DNA of 64,000 nucleotides from Andreprevotia sp. IGB-42 (GCF_009848685.1 NZ_WXTX01000006.1:1-64000); one strand, 5' to 3'; shown: positions 46,529 through 56,334, numbered from the stretch's first letter. The notes: generated from the sequence alone by a model not told the origin. Translations and numbers: made by a program.

Positions 46529-46853
46529 TTATGGCTGCAGCTGCGATCTTAGTACGATAGAGCGCGCGTGGCCGGTGTTTGATTCGATACCAAAGGGACG
46601 ATCAGTGCTGATGCGCACCAATGCACGACCATCCTCAGTCAGCCATTCTGACTCGATTTCGCAAGCAATGGCGCCCGGCTGGGGGTAGTGGCTATCTGAC
46701 CAGAGATGGATTCCGGTGACGACAGGTATCTTTTCGACGAAAACATGCTGTTGTCCCGTCGCGTCGTCCCGTCGCGTCAATCAGCACGCATGCGACGAAC
46801 CCCGGCTGATGCGGGTCAACAAAGTGCGGAATTTCTACAGCAACGGAAGGCAT
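46529..46853 (-). pseudogene. Small gene disrupted by a 13-bp tandem duplication
   Basis: Two minus-strand frames join into one smooth protein if a duplicated 13-bp unit is counted once. The first frame starts at ATG 46853 (MPSVAVEIPHFVDPHQPG, to LIDATG). The second continues QQHVFVEKIPVVTGIHLWSD and ends SIVLRSQLQP at 46529. As sequenced, the second copy of the unit (46753-46778) shifts the frame. The restored product is about 103 residues, soluble, acidic and without a signal peptide. The second part looks strongly protein-like, with balanced composition. I do not recognise its function. It could be a recent inactivation, a reversible slippage site, or a sequencing artefact. Confidence 0.7.
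46753..46778. repeat. Exact 13-bp tandem duplication
   Basis: GTCCCGTCGCGTC occurs at 46753-46765 and again, without a gap, at 46766-46778. Since 13 is not a multiple of three, it shifts the reading frame of the small gene that spans it. Confidence 0.95.
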
Positions 46854-46989
46854 GCTTGTAGCGCTCGTTGAATGGCATTCAATGATGAATCAAATGCCTG
46901 CTTTCATGGATGAAGGGCTCGCCTCATGTGTGATGCGTTGTGATGGAGCCTTCGCGCACCGGGCGCAGATCACTTCGCAGCAAACAGAA

Positions 46990-47013
46990 AAACCCCGGCT
47001 TGCGCCGGGGTTT
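46990..47013 (-). terminator. Rho-independent terminator after the porin gene
   Basis: AAACCCCGGC and GCCGGGGTTT (46990-46999, 47004-47013) form a 10-bp stem with a 4-nt loop. On the minus strand it runs into TTTTTCTG. It lies 29 bp past the porin stop. Confidence 0.88.
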
Positions 47014-47041
47014 CCTGTTGCAGCACTACCAAGCGGTAAGC

Positions 47042-48133
47042 TTAGAAGTCGCTACGTACGCCTAGGGACAGAATCTTCAGATCCTGGCCGTTAACCAGCG
47101 AAAGCTCCGGGCCTTCGGTGGTGAACTTGGCGTTCTTGTCGTTTTCCAGCTGTGCATAGGTCAGGTAGATACGCGATTGCTTGCTCAGGCTGTACTGGCC
47201 GCCGATCACGTATTGCGAAGCGCCGGTGTCGCTCAGGCCATCCACGTCACCTGCGTTCAGGTAAGCGCCGTGCACGGTGAACTTGCCAACCTTGTACAGT
47301 GCGCCCAGCGCGAAGCTGTCCTGGTCGCGGCTCAGCTTGCCGGTATCCCATTCAACGTGTTCCCACGCTGCGGACAGGGTCACGCCCGAGAACTTCACGG
47401 TACCGCCCAGTTGTGTACCCTGGGTGGTGGTGCCTGTAGCGGTTGCCGAAGCGTGGTCCTTGCTCAGCGAGACCGAACCGAAGCTGATCTTGCGATCGCT
47501 GGCGTTGGCGTAAGCACCACCAACGCTGAATGTGTCATTGCTGTACGACGCAGTGATTGCGCCGGTGGTTGCATTGACCGAATCATCCTTGCCGGAATCC
47601 AGGTCATAGCTGGCGCGAACGCGGAAACCGCCCCAGTTCGGGCTGTCGTACGAAATGATCTGGTCTTGACGATCACCCAGGCGACGGATGATGCGTTTGC
47701 CACCAAGGTAACCGGAGTCGTCGTTCAGCTCGCCGTCCAGCGCCTGGATGTAGTCAGCCGAAGCCAGCTTGTAGGCGTTGTCGTTCTTGCCGAAGCGCAG
47801 CAGGCCCAGCGAATCGGACTTGTAGCCGATGAAGGTGTTGCGAGTGCCCCACAGGCCGGTGCTGCCACCAACGCCGATGTTGAAGCCGTTTTCGATCTGC
47901 CACACCAGGGTGCCACCGTCATCCAGCTTGTCTTCACCCTTGAAGGTGATACGCGACGATTGGTCGGCGATACGGAACTTGTCGACGTTCTTGCTGGCAT
48001 CTGCTTTTGCAGTTGCATCAGTGATATCGATGTAGTCGAGCGCGGTACGGATGCTACCGGTGATCGTGACATCGGCCAGTGCCACTGGCGCTACAAAAGC
48101 GGCTGCCACGGCAGCGGCGATCAACTTCTTCAT
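47042..48133 (-). CDS. Gram-negative porin (Neisseria/Bordetella type)
   Basis: A 363-residue outer membrane protein. The signal peptide MKKLIAAAVAAAFVAPVALA is followed by DVTITGSIRTALDYIDI, the typical first beta-strand of betaproteobacterial trimeric porins. Alternating strands continue to a C-terminal Phe (LGVRSDF), the outer membrane insertion signal. The L3 constriction-loop region resembles NDNAYKLASADYIQALDGE. A TTAGGAGAATTA ribosome binding site precedes the ATG. Synonymous codon use is strongly biased (GGC, CTG, AAG), as expected of an abundant protein. It lies alone between a terminator and a 256-bp upstream region in which I did not identify a clear promoter. Confidence 0.93.
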   Translation of the reverse strand: MKKLIAAAVAAAFVAPVALADVTITGSIRTALDYIDITDATAKADASKNVDKFRIADQSSRITFKGEDKLDDGGTLVWQIENGFNIGVGGSTGLWGTRNTFIGYKSDSLGLLRFGKNDNAYKLASADYIQALDGELNDDSGYLGGKRIIRRLGDRQDQIISYDSPNWGGFRVRASYDLDSGKDDSVNATTGAITASYSNDTFSVGGAYANASDRKISFGSVSLSKDHASATATGTTTQGTQLGGTVKFSGVTLSAAWEHVEWDTGKLSRDQDSFALGALYKVGKFTVHGAYLNAGDVDGLSDTGASQYVIGGQYSLSKQSRIYLTYAQLENDKNAKFTTEGPELSLVNGQDLKILSLGVRSDF

Positions 48134-48389
48134 TTAATTCTCCTAAGCGTCGGAATTTCAGGGGATGTAACCACCTGATTTAATCTGCTGATGGTTTCCT
48201 ACCAACAGCCTTACCATCCAGGGTGACCGGATTGGCAAAACAGCTGAGCTGCGCACGTACTGAAATGTGGCAACCATTCATCTACATCACGAACGGTAGT
48301 GTAAGCAGCTGTGGTGACGGAAATATTACAGATTCCGGGCTAATCTCCGCTAGGAATATTAAATTATCTAAATAACGTCTTTGGTTATT

Positions 48390-49199
48390 TTACTTTGGGT
48401 AAATTGTTGAAAATAGTGCAGAAAGTGCCTCTCCCGGTGCTTTTTGGCGCATGAATGCCTCGCCAACCAGATAGGTATGCACATTACTTTGTTGCATTAA
48501 CGCAACATCGCTAGCGGCGAGGATGCCGCTTTCGGTGACTGTAATGCGATCGGCGGGGATGCTTGGCAGCAATGCCAGCGTGGTATCGAGCGTTACTTCG
48601 AAGGTCCGCAGGTTGCGGTTGTTGATGCCGACCAGCGGCGTGGTCAGTTGCAACGCCGCATCCAGTTCTTCGCCGTTGTGCACTTCCACCAGCACCGCCA
48701 TGCCAAGACCGTGTGCAATGGCTTCGAAATCCTTCATCTCCGCCACGCCCAATTCGGCGGCGATCAGCAAGATGCAATCTGCCCCCCAGGCGCGTGCTTC
48801 AAACAGCTGGTACTCATCAACCATGAAGTCCTTGCGCAGTACCGGCAGCGCGCACGCTGCGCGGGCGGCTTTCAGGTAGGCCTCGTGGCCCTGGAAATAC
48901 TGTACATCGGTCAGGACGGAGAGGCAGGCTGCGCCATGCGCCGCATAGTCAGCTGCATGCTCGGCCGGGTTGAAATCCGCGCGGATCACGCCCTTGGAGG
49001 GGCTGGCTTTCTTGATCTCGGCAATCACGCCTGCTTGCTGTGCTGCGTGCCTGGCGCGGATGGCGCCAACAAAATCACGCAGATCGCTATTGGCTTCTGC
49101 CTGGGCGCGTACTTCGGCCAGCGGCAGTGCCTTTTTCGCTACTGCTACTTCTTCACGCTTGGTGGCCCAGATTTTCTTGAGGATGTCGGACATGGTCAT
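48390..49199 (-). CDS. trpC: Indole-3-glycerol phosphate synthase
   Basis: About 269 residues from the ATG at 49199, which overlaps the trpD stop (ATGA); the ATG at 49193 (MSDILKKIW) is the alternative and matches homologues equally well. TIM-barrel enzyme closing the indole ring in tryptophan synthesis. Catalytic and substrate motifs: [41 protein letters not shown] and ESGI. It is monofunctional: the trpF domain of the E. coli fusion is absent. Last gene of trpEGDC here; trpF, trpB and trpA must lie elsewhere. A weak AT-rich hairpin at 48370-48390 overlaps its end. Confidence 0.94.
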   Translation of the reverse strand: MTMSDILKKIWATKREEVAVAKKALPLAEVRAQAEANSDLRDFVGAIRARHAAQQAGVIAEIKKASPSKGVIRADFNPAEHAADYAAHGAACLSVLTDVQYFQGHEAYLKAARAACALPVLRKDFMVDEYQLFEARAWGADCILLIAAELGVAEMKDFEAIAHGLGMAVLVEVHNGEELDAALQLTTPLVGINNRNLRTFEVTLDTTLALLPSIPADRITVTESGILAASDVALMQQSNVHTYLVGEAFMRQKAPGEALSALFSTIYPK

Positions 49200-50224
49200 T
49201 TCGCAAACTGTTGGGTGAATCGGACCAGCGCATCCAGCTTGGCGCGCGCGGCACCGCTGGCCAGCGCTTCGTGCGCGGCATTGATGCCGTCTTCCAGGCT
49301 CACGGCCTTGTTGGCGGCATAGATGGCCGCACCGGCATTGAGCAGCACGATATCGCGGCACGGGCCGGCGGCGCCCGCCAGCACGGCTTCGATGATGGCT
49401 TTCGATTCTGCGGCACTGCCGGCATGCAATGCCTTGATATCGCAGAACTCGAAGCCCAGATCGCGCGGGTCGATCTCGTATTCGTTGATCTCGCCGTCCT
49501 TGAGCTCGGCCACCAGGGTTTTGTCCATCAGGCTGATTTCATCCAGGCCATCCTTGCCGTGCACGATCAGCACATGCTTGCTGCCCAACTGGCGCAGCAC
49601 GCGGGCCTGGATGCCCACCAGATCAGGGTGGAACACGCCCATCACCTGGTTTTCCGCGCTGGCCGGGTTGGTCAGCGGGCCGAGGATATTGAAGATGGTA
49701 CGCACGCCCAGTTCGCGGCGGATGGGGGCTACGTATTTCATTGCCGGGTGGTGATTCACCGCAAACATGAAGCCGAGGCCGATTTCATCGATGCATGCAC
49801 CAGCCTGCTCCGGGCTGAGGTTGAGGTTCACGCCCAGTGCTTCCAGTACATCCGCGCTGCCGGAGCTGGACGATACCGAGCGGCCGCCATGCTTGGCCAC
49901 CTTCACGCCGGCCGCTGCCGCCACGAAGGCTGAACAGGTGGAGATATTGAAGGTATGCGCGCCATCGCCGCCGGTACCGCAGGTGTCCACCAGATAGCTG
50001 CGATCCTGCACATGCACCTTGGTGGAAAACTCGCGCATCACCGTCGCCGATGCAGCAATTTCCGATACGCTTTCCACCTTGGTGCGCAGGCCCATCAGCA
50101 GTGCCGCGGTCTGCACCGGCGTCATTTCGCCGGACATGATCTGCCGCATCAGGTGCAGCATTTCGTCGTAGAACAATTCGTTGTTGTCGATCAGCCGGTT
50201 AAGGGCTGTCTGGATGGTAATCAT
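49196..50224 (-). CDS. trpD: Anthranilate phosphoribosyltransferase
   Basis: A 342-residue enzyme joining anthranilate to PRPP. The PRPP loop is [39 protein letters not shown] and the anthranilate-site region [16 protein letters not shown] are present. Length matches the family. It is not fused to trpG, unlike E. coli. GGAGCTAGCCC precedes the ATG, immediately after an intra-operon hairpin (50241-50265). Confidence 0.95.
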   Translation of the reverse strand: MITIQTALNRLIDNNELFYDEMLHLMRQIMSGEMTPVQTAALLMGLRTKVESVSEIAASATVMREFSTKVHVQDRSYLVDTCGTGGDGAHTFNISTCSAFVAAAAGVKVAKHGGRSVSSSSGSADVLEALGVNLNLSPEQAGACIDEIGLGFMFAVNHHPAMKYVAPIRRELGVRTIFNILGPLTNPASAENQVMGVFHPDLVGIQARVLRQLGSKHVLIVHGKDGLDEISLMDKTLVAELKDGEINEYEIDPRDLGFEFCDIKALHAGSAAESKAIIEAVLAGAAGPCRDIVLLNAGAAIYAANKAVSLEDGINAAHEALASGAARAKLDALVRFTQQFAK

Positions 50225-50240
50225 GGGCTAGCTCCAAACA

Positions 50241-50265
50241 AAAGCGCCGGGCGAACCGGCGCTTT
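50241..50265 (-). terminator. Terminator-like hairpin between trpG and trpD
   Basis: AAAGCGCCGG and CCGGCGCTTT (50241-50250, 50256-50265) form a perfect 10-bp stem around a 5-nt loop, followed on the minus strand by TGTTTGG. It fills most of the 48-bp gap between trpG and trpD and ends at the trpD ribosome binding site. The T-run is short, so it may be a partial terminator or a processing or stability element. Confidence 0.6.
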
Positions 50266-50272
50266 GCAGCAA

Positions 50273-50842
50273 TCAGGCGAATTCTTTGAGGAAATTGTCG
50301 AGCATCTGGTGGCCGTGCTCGGTCAGGATCGATTCGGGGTGGAATTGCACGCCCTCGATCGGCAGCGTCTTGTGGCGCACGCCCATGATCTCGCCATCCG
50401 CCGTCCACGCGGTGACTTCCAGGCCATCGGGCTTGCTGGCGCGCTCGATCGCCAGCGAGTGATAGCGGGTCACCGTGAACGGGGAGGGCAGATCCTTGAA
50501 TACGCCCACGCCGGTATGCTCGATCGGCGATACCTTGCCATGCATCAGCGTCTGCGCATGCACGATCTTGCCGCCGAATGCCTGGCCAATGGCCTGGTGG
50601 CCAAGGCAAACGCCAAGAATCGGCAGCTTGCCGGCAAAGTGCTGGATGGCCGCAACCGAAATACCCGCTTCGTTGGGCGAACACGGGCCGGGGGACACCA
50701 CCAGATACTTGGGCTTGAGTGCCCCGATCTGCTCCAGCGTGATCTCGTCGTTGCGATACACGTGCACGTCCTGGCCCAGCTCACCGAAATACTGGACGAG
50801 GTTATAAGTAAAGGAGTCGAAATTGTCGATCATCAAAAGCAT
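50273..50842 (-). CDS. trpG: Anthranilate synthase component II (glutamine amidotransferase)
   Basis: A 189-residue class I glutamine amidotransferase that feeds ammonia to TrpE. The catalytic Cys is in [15 protein letters not shown]; the His-Glu pair is in VQFHPESI. The oxyanion region is [13 protein letters not shown]. Such a component may also serve as PabA for folate synthesis; no pabB is nearby. It starts 45 bp after trpE, with AAGGAAAAC as ribosome binding site. Confidence 0.95.
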   Translation of the reverse strand: MLLMIDNFDSFTYNLVQYFGELGQDVHVYRNDEITLEQIGALKPKYLVVSPGPCSPNEAGISVAAIQHFAGKLPILGVCLGHQAIGQAFGGKIVHAQTLMHGKVSPIEHTGVGVFKDLPSPFTVTRYHSLAIERASKPDGLEVTAWTADGEIMGVRHKTLPIEGVQFHPESILTEHGHQMLDNFLKEFA

Positions 50843-50887
50843 GGCAGTTTTCCTTGTGTCTGTCTGAAAGGGCGGGCCTGTGGCCGC

Positions 50888-52354
50888 TCAATCCAGACCG
50901 GCTTGAACCAGTTCGGCGGCGCGCAGCACGGCGCGGGCTTTGTTCAGGGTTTCCTGCCATTCGCTTTCCGGTACCGAATCGGCAACGATGCCGGCACCTG
51001 CTTGCATATATAAAGTGTTGTTCTTCACCACTGCGGTGCGCAGTGCAATGGCCACGTCCATGTCGCCATTGAAGCCCAGGTAGCCCACCGCGCCGGAATA
51101 CACGCCGCGCTTGGTCGGCTCCAGCTCGTCGATGATTTCCATCGCGCGCACTTTGGGCGCGCCCGATACCGTTCCGGCCGGGAAGGTGGCCTTCAGCACG
51201 TCGATGGCGCTTTGCCCCGGGCGCAACTGCCCTTCCACGCTGGAAACGATGTGCATCACATGCGAATAGCGCTCGATGGTCATGCGGTCGACCAGCTTGA
51301 CCGAGCCGGTGGTGGACACACGGCCCGCATCATTGCGGCCCAGATCGATCAGCATCACGTGCTCGGCAATTTCTTTTTCATCGGCCAGCAATTCCACTGC
51401 CAATGCTTCATCCAGCTCGCGCGTCTTGCCGCGCGGGCGGGTGCCGGCAATCGGCCGCACCGTCACGGTTTCGCCTTCCAGCCGCACCAGGATTTCCGGC
51501 GAGGCGCCGACGATATGCATATCGCCGAAATGATAGAAGAACATGTACGGCGACGGATTGATGCTGCGCAGCGCGCGGTACAACGACAACGGCGATTCGG
51601 TGAACGGTGCCGACATGCGTTGCGACAGCACCACCTGCATCACATCGCCATCGCGGATGTAATCCTTGGATTTGAGCACTGCTTCCTTGAATGCCTGCTC
51701 GCCAAATTCGGATGTCGGCGTGCCGACCGTTTCGGCTGGCCCCTGCAACGGCAGCGCCGCCGGCTCGCGCAGCTTCATGCGCAATGCAAACAGCCGCTCT
51801 TCCGCCTGGCCATAGGCATTGTCTGCGGTCGGGTCGGCATACACCACCAGGTAAAGCTTGCCGGACAGGTTGTCGACGACAACGATTTCCTCGGACAGCA
51901 GCAACTGGATATCCGGTGCGCCGATCGGGTCCGGCTTGTGGCTGCCAGCCAGCTTTTTCTCGATATAGCCGATGGTTTCATAGCCGAAATAGCCGACCAG
52001 ACCGCCCAGGAAGCGCGGCAGGCCGGTATTGGGCGGTGCCTTGTAACGGGCCTGGAACGCGGCGATGAAGTCGAGCGGGTTGGCATCGCTGCGCTCGATC
52101 ACCTGATCGTCGTGGATCACTTCGGTGTGCTGGCCAACCACCTTGAGACGGGTGCGGGCCGGCAGGCCGATGAACGAGTAGCGACCGAAGCGCTCGCCAC
52201 CGACGACCGATTCCAGCAGATAGGAATACGGGCGGTTGGCCAGCTTCAGGTAAACGGAAAGGGGGGTATCGAGGTCCGCAAACAGCTCGAGAATGAGCGG
52301 AACGCGGTTATAGCCCTGCTGTGCCAGGGCGGCGAATTCGTCGCGCGAGATCAT
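50888..52354 (-). CDS. trpE: Anthranilate synthase component I
   Basis: A 488-residue chorismate-using enzyme that commits carbon to tryptophan. The N-terminal region carries [18 protein letters not shown], with the conserved LLES of the tryptophan feedback site. The C-terminal chorismate-binding domain has [46 protein letters not shown] and [22 protein letters not shown]. First structural gene of the operon; the ribosome binding site is TTGGAG. A Trp-rich leader peptide gene lies 50 bp upstream. Confidence 0.96.
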   Translation of the reverse strand: MISRDEFAALAQQGYNRVPLILELFADLDTPLSVYLKLANRPYSYLLESVVGGERFGRYSFIGLPARTRLKVVGQHTEVIHDDQVIERSDANPLDFIAAFQARYKAPPNTGLPRFLGGLVGYFGYETIGYIEKKLAGSHKPDPIGAPDIQLLLSEEIVVVDNLSGKLYLVVYADPTADNAYGQAEERLFALRMKLREPAALPLQGPAETVGTPTSEFGEQAFKEAVLKSKDYIRDGDVMQVVLSQRMSAPFTESPLSLYRALRSINPSPYMFFYHFGDMHIVGASPEILVRLEGETVTVRPIAGTRPRGKTRELDEALAVELLADEKEIAEHVMLIDLGRNDAGRVSTTGSVKLVDRMTIERYSHVMHIVSSVEGQLRPGQSAIDVLKATFPAGTVSGAPKVRAMEIIDELEPTKRGVYSGAVGYLGFNGDMDVAIALRTAVVKNNTLYMQAGAGIVADSVPESEWQETLNKARAVLRAAELVQAGLD

Positions 52355-52404
52355 GGTGACTCCAAAAACGTGGTCAATGCGAAAAGGTCAGGCTGCGGTA
52401 TGGG

Positions 52405-52458
52405 TTACCAGCGACGCCATCGCCATTCGAGCCAGATTTCTTTGGAGTGAAACGCCAT
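52405..52458 (-). CDS. trpL: trp operon leader peptide
   Basis: A 17-codon frame, MAFHSKEIWLEWRWRRW, ends in TAA 50 bp before trpE. Four of its last nine codons are Trp, against about one Trp per hundred residues in ordinary proteins. Leader peptides of this kind sense charged tRNA-Trp by ribosome stalling, as in enteric and rhizobial trp attenuators. I could not find a clear G+C-rich terminator plus T-run between the leader and trpE, only weaker pairings such as GGTA/TACC. The mechanism may thus differ from the classical one. No good Shine-Dalgarno sequence is visible. Too short for usual gene finders. Confidence 0.8.
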   Translation of the reverse strand: MAFHSKEIWLEWRWRRW

Positions 52459-52497
52459 GATGGTCAGAAAACGCTTTTGATTGGGGAAGTAACGGCT

Positions 52498-52546
52498 ATT
52501 TTTGCCGAATTGGCGAAGCCAGGTCAACCAGCCCCGCCAATTTGGC
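52498..52546 (-). promoter_or_regulatory. trp operon promoter with two operator-like palindromes
   Basis: On the minus strand a -35 TTGACC (52527-52522) and a -10 AAAAAT (52503-52498) are separated by 18 bp, placing the start about 33 bp before trpL. A dyad GCCGAATTGGC (52504-52514) sits in the spacer, and a second, GCCAATTTGGC (52536-52546, perfect arms GCCAA/TTGGC), lies just upstream of the -35. Their centres are 32 bp apart, about three helical turns. This is the layout of a repressor binding two half-operators across a promoter. The regulator is unknown. Confidence 0.6.
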
Positions 52547-52559
52547 AGTCAATTGATGC

Positions 52560-53702
52560 TTATTGTGCACCTGGCAGTGCTTCGCCCTTGGGCCACAACA
52601 GCCACAGCTTGCCGCGCTGCTTCATCTTGCCGGCAAGTTCGCCGGCGGCATTGCCCTTGCCGAAGAAGAAGTCGGCGCGCACCTGGCCGGTGATGGCGCC
52701 ACCGGTATCCTGCGCTGCGGCCAGCCGGTTGAGCGTTGCGCCGTCCGGTGTGGTGGTGCCGATCAATACCGGGCTGCCGGCGGGCACATGCTTCAAGTCC
52801 ACCGCCAGGCTGTAGCCGGGCGTGAGCGGCACGCCCATGGAGCCCGGCGGGCCATCATTGCTGGCCGGCAGGGTGCGGAAAAACACGTAGCTGGGGTTGC
52901 TGGCCAGCAGCTCCGGCATGCGAGCCGGGTGGGCCTCGGCCCACGCACGGATGCTTTGCATGCTCACCTCGGCAGCCTTGAGTTCGTTCTGCGCGATCAG
53001 CCATTTGCCGATCGCACTGTATGGATGGCCGTTCTGATCCGCGTAACCCAGCCGCAATTCGCTGCCGTCCGCCAGTTTGACGCGGCCCGAACCTTGTATT
53101 TGCAGGAATTGCAGATCCATCGGGCTTTCCAGCCAGGCCAGCATCGGTGCATTCAGGCCAGCGTTGCCGATCTCTGCCGCGCTGGGGTAGGGCAGCAGTT
53201 TTTTCCCTTCCAGCCGGCCGCGCACGCGCTTGCCCTGCAGCTCCGGGTAGAGGCTGCCCAGCTCGACGGTAATCAGGTCCGGCGGCACGCCATACACCGG
53301 CACCGTGGCGCTGGCCGTGCGGGTGAGGGAGCCCGGATAGACCGGTTCGTAATAACCGGTGATCAAGCCTTGATCGGTACCATCCGGGTTGCGCAGCGTT
53401 AGCGGTACCAGCCGCTGCTGCATGAAGGCGCGCGCGCTGGCGGTATCTTGCGGCAGTTTTTTTGCATCCGTGCACACGCTGGCCCAGCGCGGCTGCTTGC
53501 CCAGCACACCGCAACCTTTTAGCCAGGCGTTGAAGCCGGCCAGCCAGTCTGCATCGCTGACCATGGGTAGCGCATTCCAGTCCGTTTGCGTATAGCGGGG
53601 CACGGTTTTGGGCTCACCCGGCTTCCCCACCACCTGCGCTGGCGGGGTGGTACACGCTGTTAATGCCAGCAGTGCCGCTACCGCAACAACAAGCCGCTTC
53701 AT
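52560..53702 (-). CDS. mltA: Membrane-bound lytic murein transglycosylase A
   Basis: A 380-residue outer membrane lipoprotein that cleaves peptidoglycan. The lipobox is LLALTAC, with Cys-17 lipidated. MltA motifs: LITGYYEPVYPGSL, LAWLESPMDLQFLQIQGSGRV (with the catalytic-domain QGSG) and DTGGAITGQVRADFFFG with the catalytic Asp of the 3D domain. The length matches E. coli MltA (365). The gene starts with an ATGA overlap to the upstream phaM-like gene. The trp promoter begins right behind its stop codon. Confidence 0.94.
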   Translation of the reverse strand: MKRLVVAVAALLALTACTTPPAQVVGKPGEPKTVPRYTQTDWNALPMVSDADWLAGFNAWLKGCGVLGKQPRWASVCTDAKKLPQDTASARAFMQQRLVPLTLRNPDGTDQGLITGYYEPVYPGSLTRTASATVPVYGVPPDLITVELGSLYPELQGKRVRGRLEGKKLLPYPSAAEIGNAGLNAPMLAWLESPMDLQFLQIQGSGRVKLADGSELRLGYADQNGHPYSAIGKWLIAQNELKAAEVSMQSIRAWAEAHPARMPELLASNPSYVFFRTLPASNDGPPGSMGVPLTPGYSLAVDLKHVPAGSPVLIGTTTPDGATLNRLAAAQDTGGAITGQVRADFFFGKGNAAGELAGKMKQRGKLWLLWPKGEALPGAQ

Positions 53703-53956
53703 TCACCACCGCCTTGCTTGGGGTCCAGCCCCTGTTTGAACGCAGCCAGCCCGGCCTTCTGCAGTTCCAGCGTCTGCACCGTCATCTGCAGCATGCCTAC
53801 CTGCATTTGTAGCCATTGCTCGACAGTTCTCAGCTCGGCGATCTTGCGATCGATTTCTTCTGCGGTCAGCGGCGGCATGAACGGGTTGGGTGTGCCGCTG
53901 CCCGGCTTCATGAACTGGGCGAAAAAAGCGAACGGATCGGTGGGGGCATCGGCCAT
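53699..53956 (-). CDS. PhaM-like polyhydroxyalkanoate granule regulatory protein
   Basis: An 85-residue protein from the ATG at 53956; a longer in-frame start at 53995 lacks support. DPFAFFAQFMKPG is followed by LTAEEIDRKIAELRTVEQWL and MLQMTVQTLELQKAGLAAF, the PhaM family's signature helical core. In Ralstonia, PhaM activates the PHB synthase and links granules to the nucleoid through a basic C-terminal tail. That tail is missing here, as in other short homologues. A phasin gene 6 kb away supports PHB storage. Overlaps mltA as ATGA. Confidence 0.75.
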   Translation of the reverse strand: MADAPTDPFAFFAQFMKPGSGTPNPFMPPLTAEEIDRKIAELRTVEQWLQMQVGMLQMTVQTLELQKAGLAAFKQGLDPKQGGGE

Positions 53957-53994
53957 GATGGTTCTCCGTGAGTTGGGCTGATTGTAGCAGCGCA

Positions 53995-54019
53995 AATGAA
54001 ACAGCCGGGCAAGCCCGGC
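53995..54019 (-). terminator. Possible terminator after maeB
   Basis: GCCGGGC (54004-54010) and GCCCGGC (54013-54019) form a 7-bp GC stem with a 2-nt loop, followed on the minus strand by TGTTTCATTT. It lies about 48 bp past the maeB stop. The very short loop and broken T-run make it a weak call. Confidence 0.5.
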
Positions 54020-54066
54020 CGTCTTCAGTATTGCGCTTGACGTGCACGAAGCAAGCGCAGGTTGCG

Positions 54067-56334
54067 TCAGCGCTGCTGCGTGGCTGCTTCCACTGCGGCC
54101 AATGCGGCCATGTTCACCAGCCGCCTTACCGATGCGGTGGGTGTGAGGATATGCGCGGGTGCGCTAATACCCAGCAGGATGGGGCCGATGGTCAGCCCGT
54201 CCCCGGAGGTCATCTTCAGCAAGTTGAACGAAATGTTGGCCGCATCCAGATTGGGCATGATCAGCAGGTTGGCTTCACCCTTGAGCGTGGATTCCGGGAA
54301 CACCTGCTGGCGTATTTCAGCCGAAAGTGCGGAGTCACCATGCATTTCACCGTCGACTTCCAGATCCGGTGCCAGCTTGCGCACCATGGCCAGCGTGGCC
54401 TGCATCTTGCGTGCAGACGGACTGTCCACACTGCCGAAACTGGAGTGTGAAAGCAGCGCCACCTTGGGCTGGATACCGAACTTGCGCACGGTTTCCGCCG
54501 CCATCAGCGTGATCTCGGCCAGTTGCTCCGGGCATGGATCCTGGTTCACATAGGTATCGGTAATGAAGATGTTGCCGGTGGGCAGCAGCAGCGCGTTCAT
54601 CGCTGCCGTGGTCTTGCCCGGCTCGCCCAGCACGTTCTGGATATACCAGTGATGGCGGTGATACTGGCCGTGCGTGCCGCAGATCAATGCGTCTGCTTCA
54701 CCACGCTTGACCATGATGGCGCCGATCAGCGTCATCTTGGTACGCAGTTCGGTACGCGCCAGCTCCTCAGAGACGCCGCGGCGCATCATCAACTGGTGGT
54801 ACTGCATCCAGTATTCGCGGTAGCGTGGATCACTTTCCGGGTTGCAGACCTCGAAATCCTGGCCTGGCTTGATACGCAGGCCCAGCTTGGCAATGCGGCT
54901 CTGGATCACCTTGGGCCGGCCGATCAGGATGGGGAAGCACAGCCCCAAGTCGACCACCTCCTGCGCTGCGTGCAGTACACGGAATTCTTCGCCTTCGCAG
55001 AACACCACGCGCTTCCTGGCTTTGCGCGCGGCGGAAAACACCGGGCGCATGAACAGGTTGGATTTGTAAACAAACTGCGTCAGGTCCTCGATATAGGCTC
55101 CGAAGTCCTCGATCGGGCGGCTGGCCACACCGGCTTCCATCGCTGCGCGCGCCACGGCCGGGGCGATCTTGATGATCAGCCGCGGATCAAATGGCTTGGG
55201 TATCAGGTAGTCGGGGCCAAAGGTCAACTCCTGGCCCACATAGGTATCGGCTACCACGTCCGATTGCTCGGCGTGGGCAAGCTCGGCAATGGCGTCCACG
55301 GCTGCATGCTTCATGCTTTCCGTGATTGTGGTTGCACCCACATCCAGCGCGCCGCGGAACATGAACGGAAAACACAGCACGTTGTTCACCTGGTTGGGAA
55401 AGTCCGAACGCCCGGTACAGACGATGGCATCCGGCCGCGCCGCCTTGGCATCCGGCGGGGTGATTTCCGGATCCGGGTTGGCCAGTGCCAGGATCAGCGG
55501 CTTGCTGGCCATGCTTTGCACCATCTTGGGTGATACCAGCCCCGCGCCAGACAAGCCCAGGAACACATCCGCGTTCAATAGCGCTTCGTTCAGGCTGCGC
55601 AGCGGCGTGTCGCGCGCATAACGTTGCTTGGTTTCATCCAGATTGGTGCGCTCGCTGTGAATGACGCCCTTGGAATCACAGACGATGATGTTTTCGGGCT
55701 GCACGCCGAGCGACACGAGCAGATCCAGGCAGGCAATGGCTGCAGCACCCGCGCCGCTGGCTACCAGCTTGACCTGCTTGATGTCTTTGTGAACCAGGCG
55801 TAAACCATTCTTGATTGCCGCACCGACGATGATTGCAGTGCCATGCTGGTCATCATGGAATACCGGGATCTTCATCCGCTCGCGCAGCTTCTTTTCCACG
55901 TAGAAGCATTCGGGCGCCTTGATGTCTTCCAGGTTGATGCCGCCGAAAGTCGGCTCCATCGCCGCGATGGCCTCCACCAGCTTGTCCGGATCTTTCTGTT
56001 CCAGTTCGATATCGAAAACGTCGATACCGGCAAATTTCTTGAACAGCACGCCTTTGCCTTCCATCACCGGCTTGCCGGCCAGCGGGCCGATATCACCCAG
56101 GCCCAACACTGCGGTGCCGTTAGTGATGACTGCCACCAGATTGCCGCGTGCGGTCATGTTGCGTGCTTCGGCCGGGTCTTCAACGATGGCCATGCATGCA
56201 TAGGCAACGCCCGGCGAATAGGCGAGCGCCAGTTCGCGCTGGCTCGATAGTCCTTTGGTTGGTGATACCTGGATTTTGCCGGGGCGTGGATAGCGGTGGT
56301 AGTCGAGGGCTTTCTTTTTAAGTTCTTCGTCCAT
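54067..56334 (-). CDS. maeB: NADP-dependent malic enzyme with C-terminal phosphotransacetylase-like domain
   Basis: A 755-residue enzyme converting malate to pyruvate, CO2 and NADPH. I chose the ATG at 56334 ([20 protein letters not shown]), the family's usual opening; an in-frame ATG at 56397 would add 21 residues. Malic-enzyme part, about 1-420: [41 protein letters not shown]. The C-terminal ~330 residues resemble phosphotransacetylase, as in all MaeB proteins; that domain binds acetyl-CoA as an allosteric signal and is not catalytic. NADPH from this enzyme could feed PHB synthesis, consistent with phaM and phasin nearby. Confidence 0.93.
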   Translation of the reverse strand: MDEELKKKALDYHRYPRPGKIQVSPTKGLSSQRELALAYSPGVAYACMAIVEDPAEARNMTARGNLVAVITNGTAVLGLGDIGPLAGKPVMEGKGVLFKKFAGIDVFDIELEQKDPDKLVEAIAAMEPTFGGINLEDIKAPECFYVEKKLRERMKIPVFHDDQHGTAIIVGAAIKNGLRLVHKDIKQVKLVASGAGAAAIACLDLLVSLGVQPENIIVCDSKGVIHSERTNLDETKQRYARDTPLRSLNEALLNADVFLGLSGAGLVSPKMVQSMASKPLILALANPDPEITPPDAKAARPDAIVCTGRSDFPNQVNNVLCFPFMFRGALDVGATTITESMKHAAVDAIAELAHAEQSDVVADTYVGQELTFGPDYLIPKPFDPRLIIKIAPAVARAAMEAGVASRPIEDFGAYIEDLTQFVYKSNLFMRPVFSAARKARKRVVFCEGEEFRVLHAAQEVVDLGLCFPILIGRPKVIQSRIAKLGLRIKPGQDFEVCNPESDPRYREYWMQYHQLMMRRGVSEELARTELRTKMTLIGAIMVKRGEADALICGTHGQYHRHHWYIQNVLGEPGKTTAAMNALLLPTGNIFITDTYVNQDPCPEQLAEITLMAAETVRKFGIQPKVALLSHSSFGSVDSPSARKMQATLAMVRKLAPDLEVDGEMHGDSALSAEIRQQVFPESTLKGEANLLIMPNLDAANISFNLLKMTSGDGLTIGPILLGISAPAHILTPTASVRRLVNMAALAAVEAATQQR

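Noticed and set aside
53699-53995. Longer start for the PhaM-like protein at 53995
   Set aside because: The extra residues (MRCYNQPNSRRTI) show no similarity to the family, and the ATG at 53956 follows a GGAGAACC ribosome binding site.
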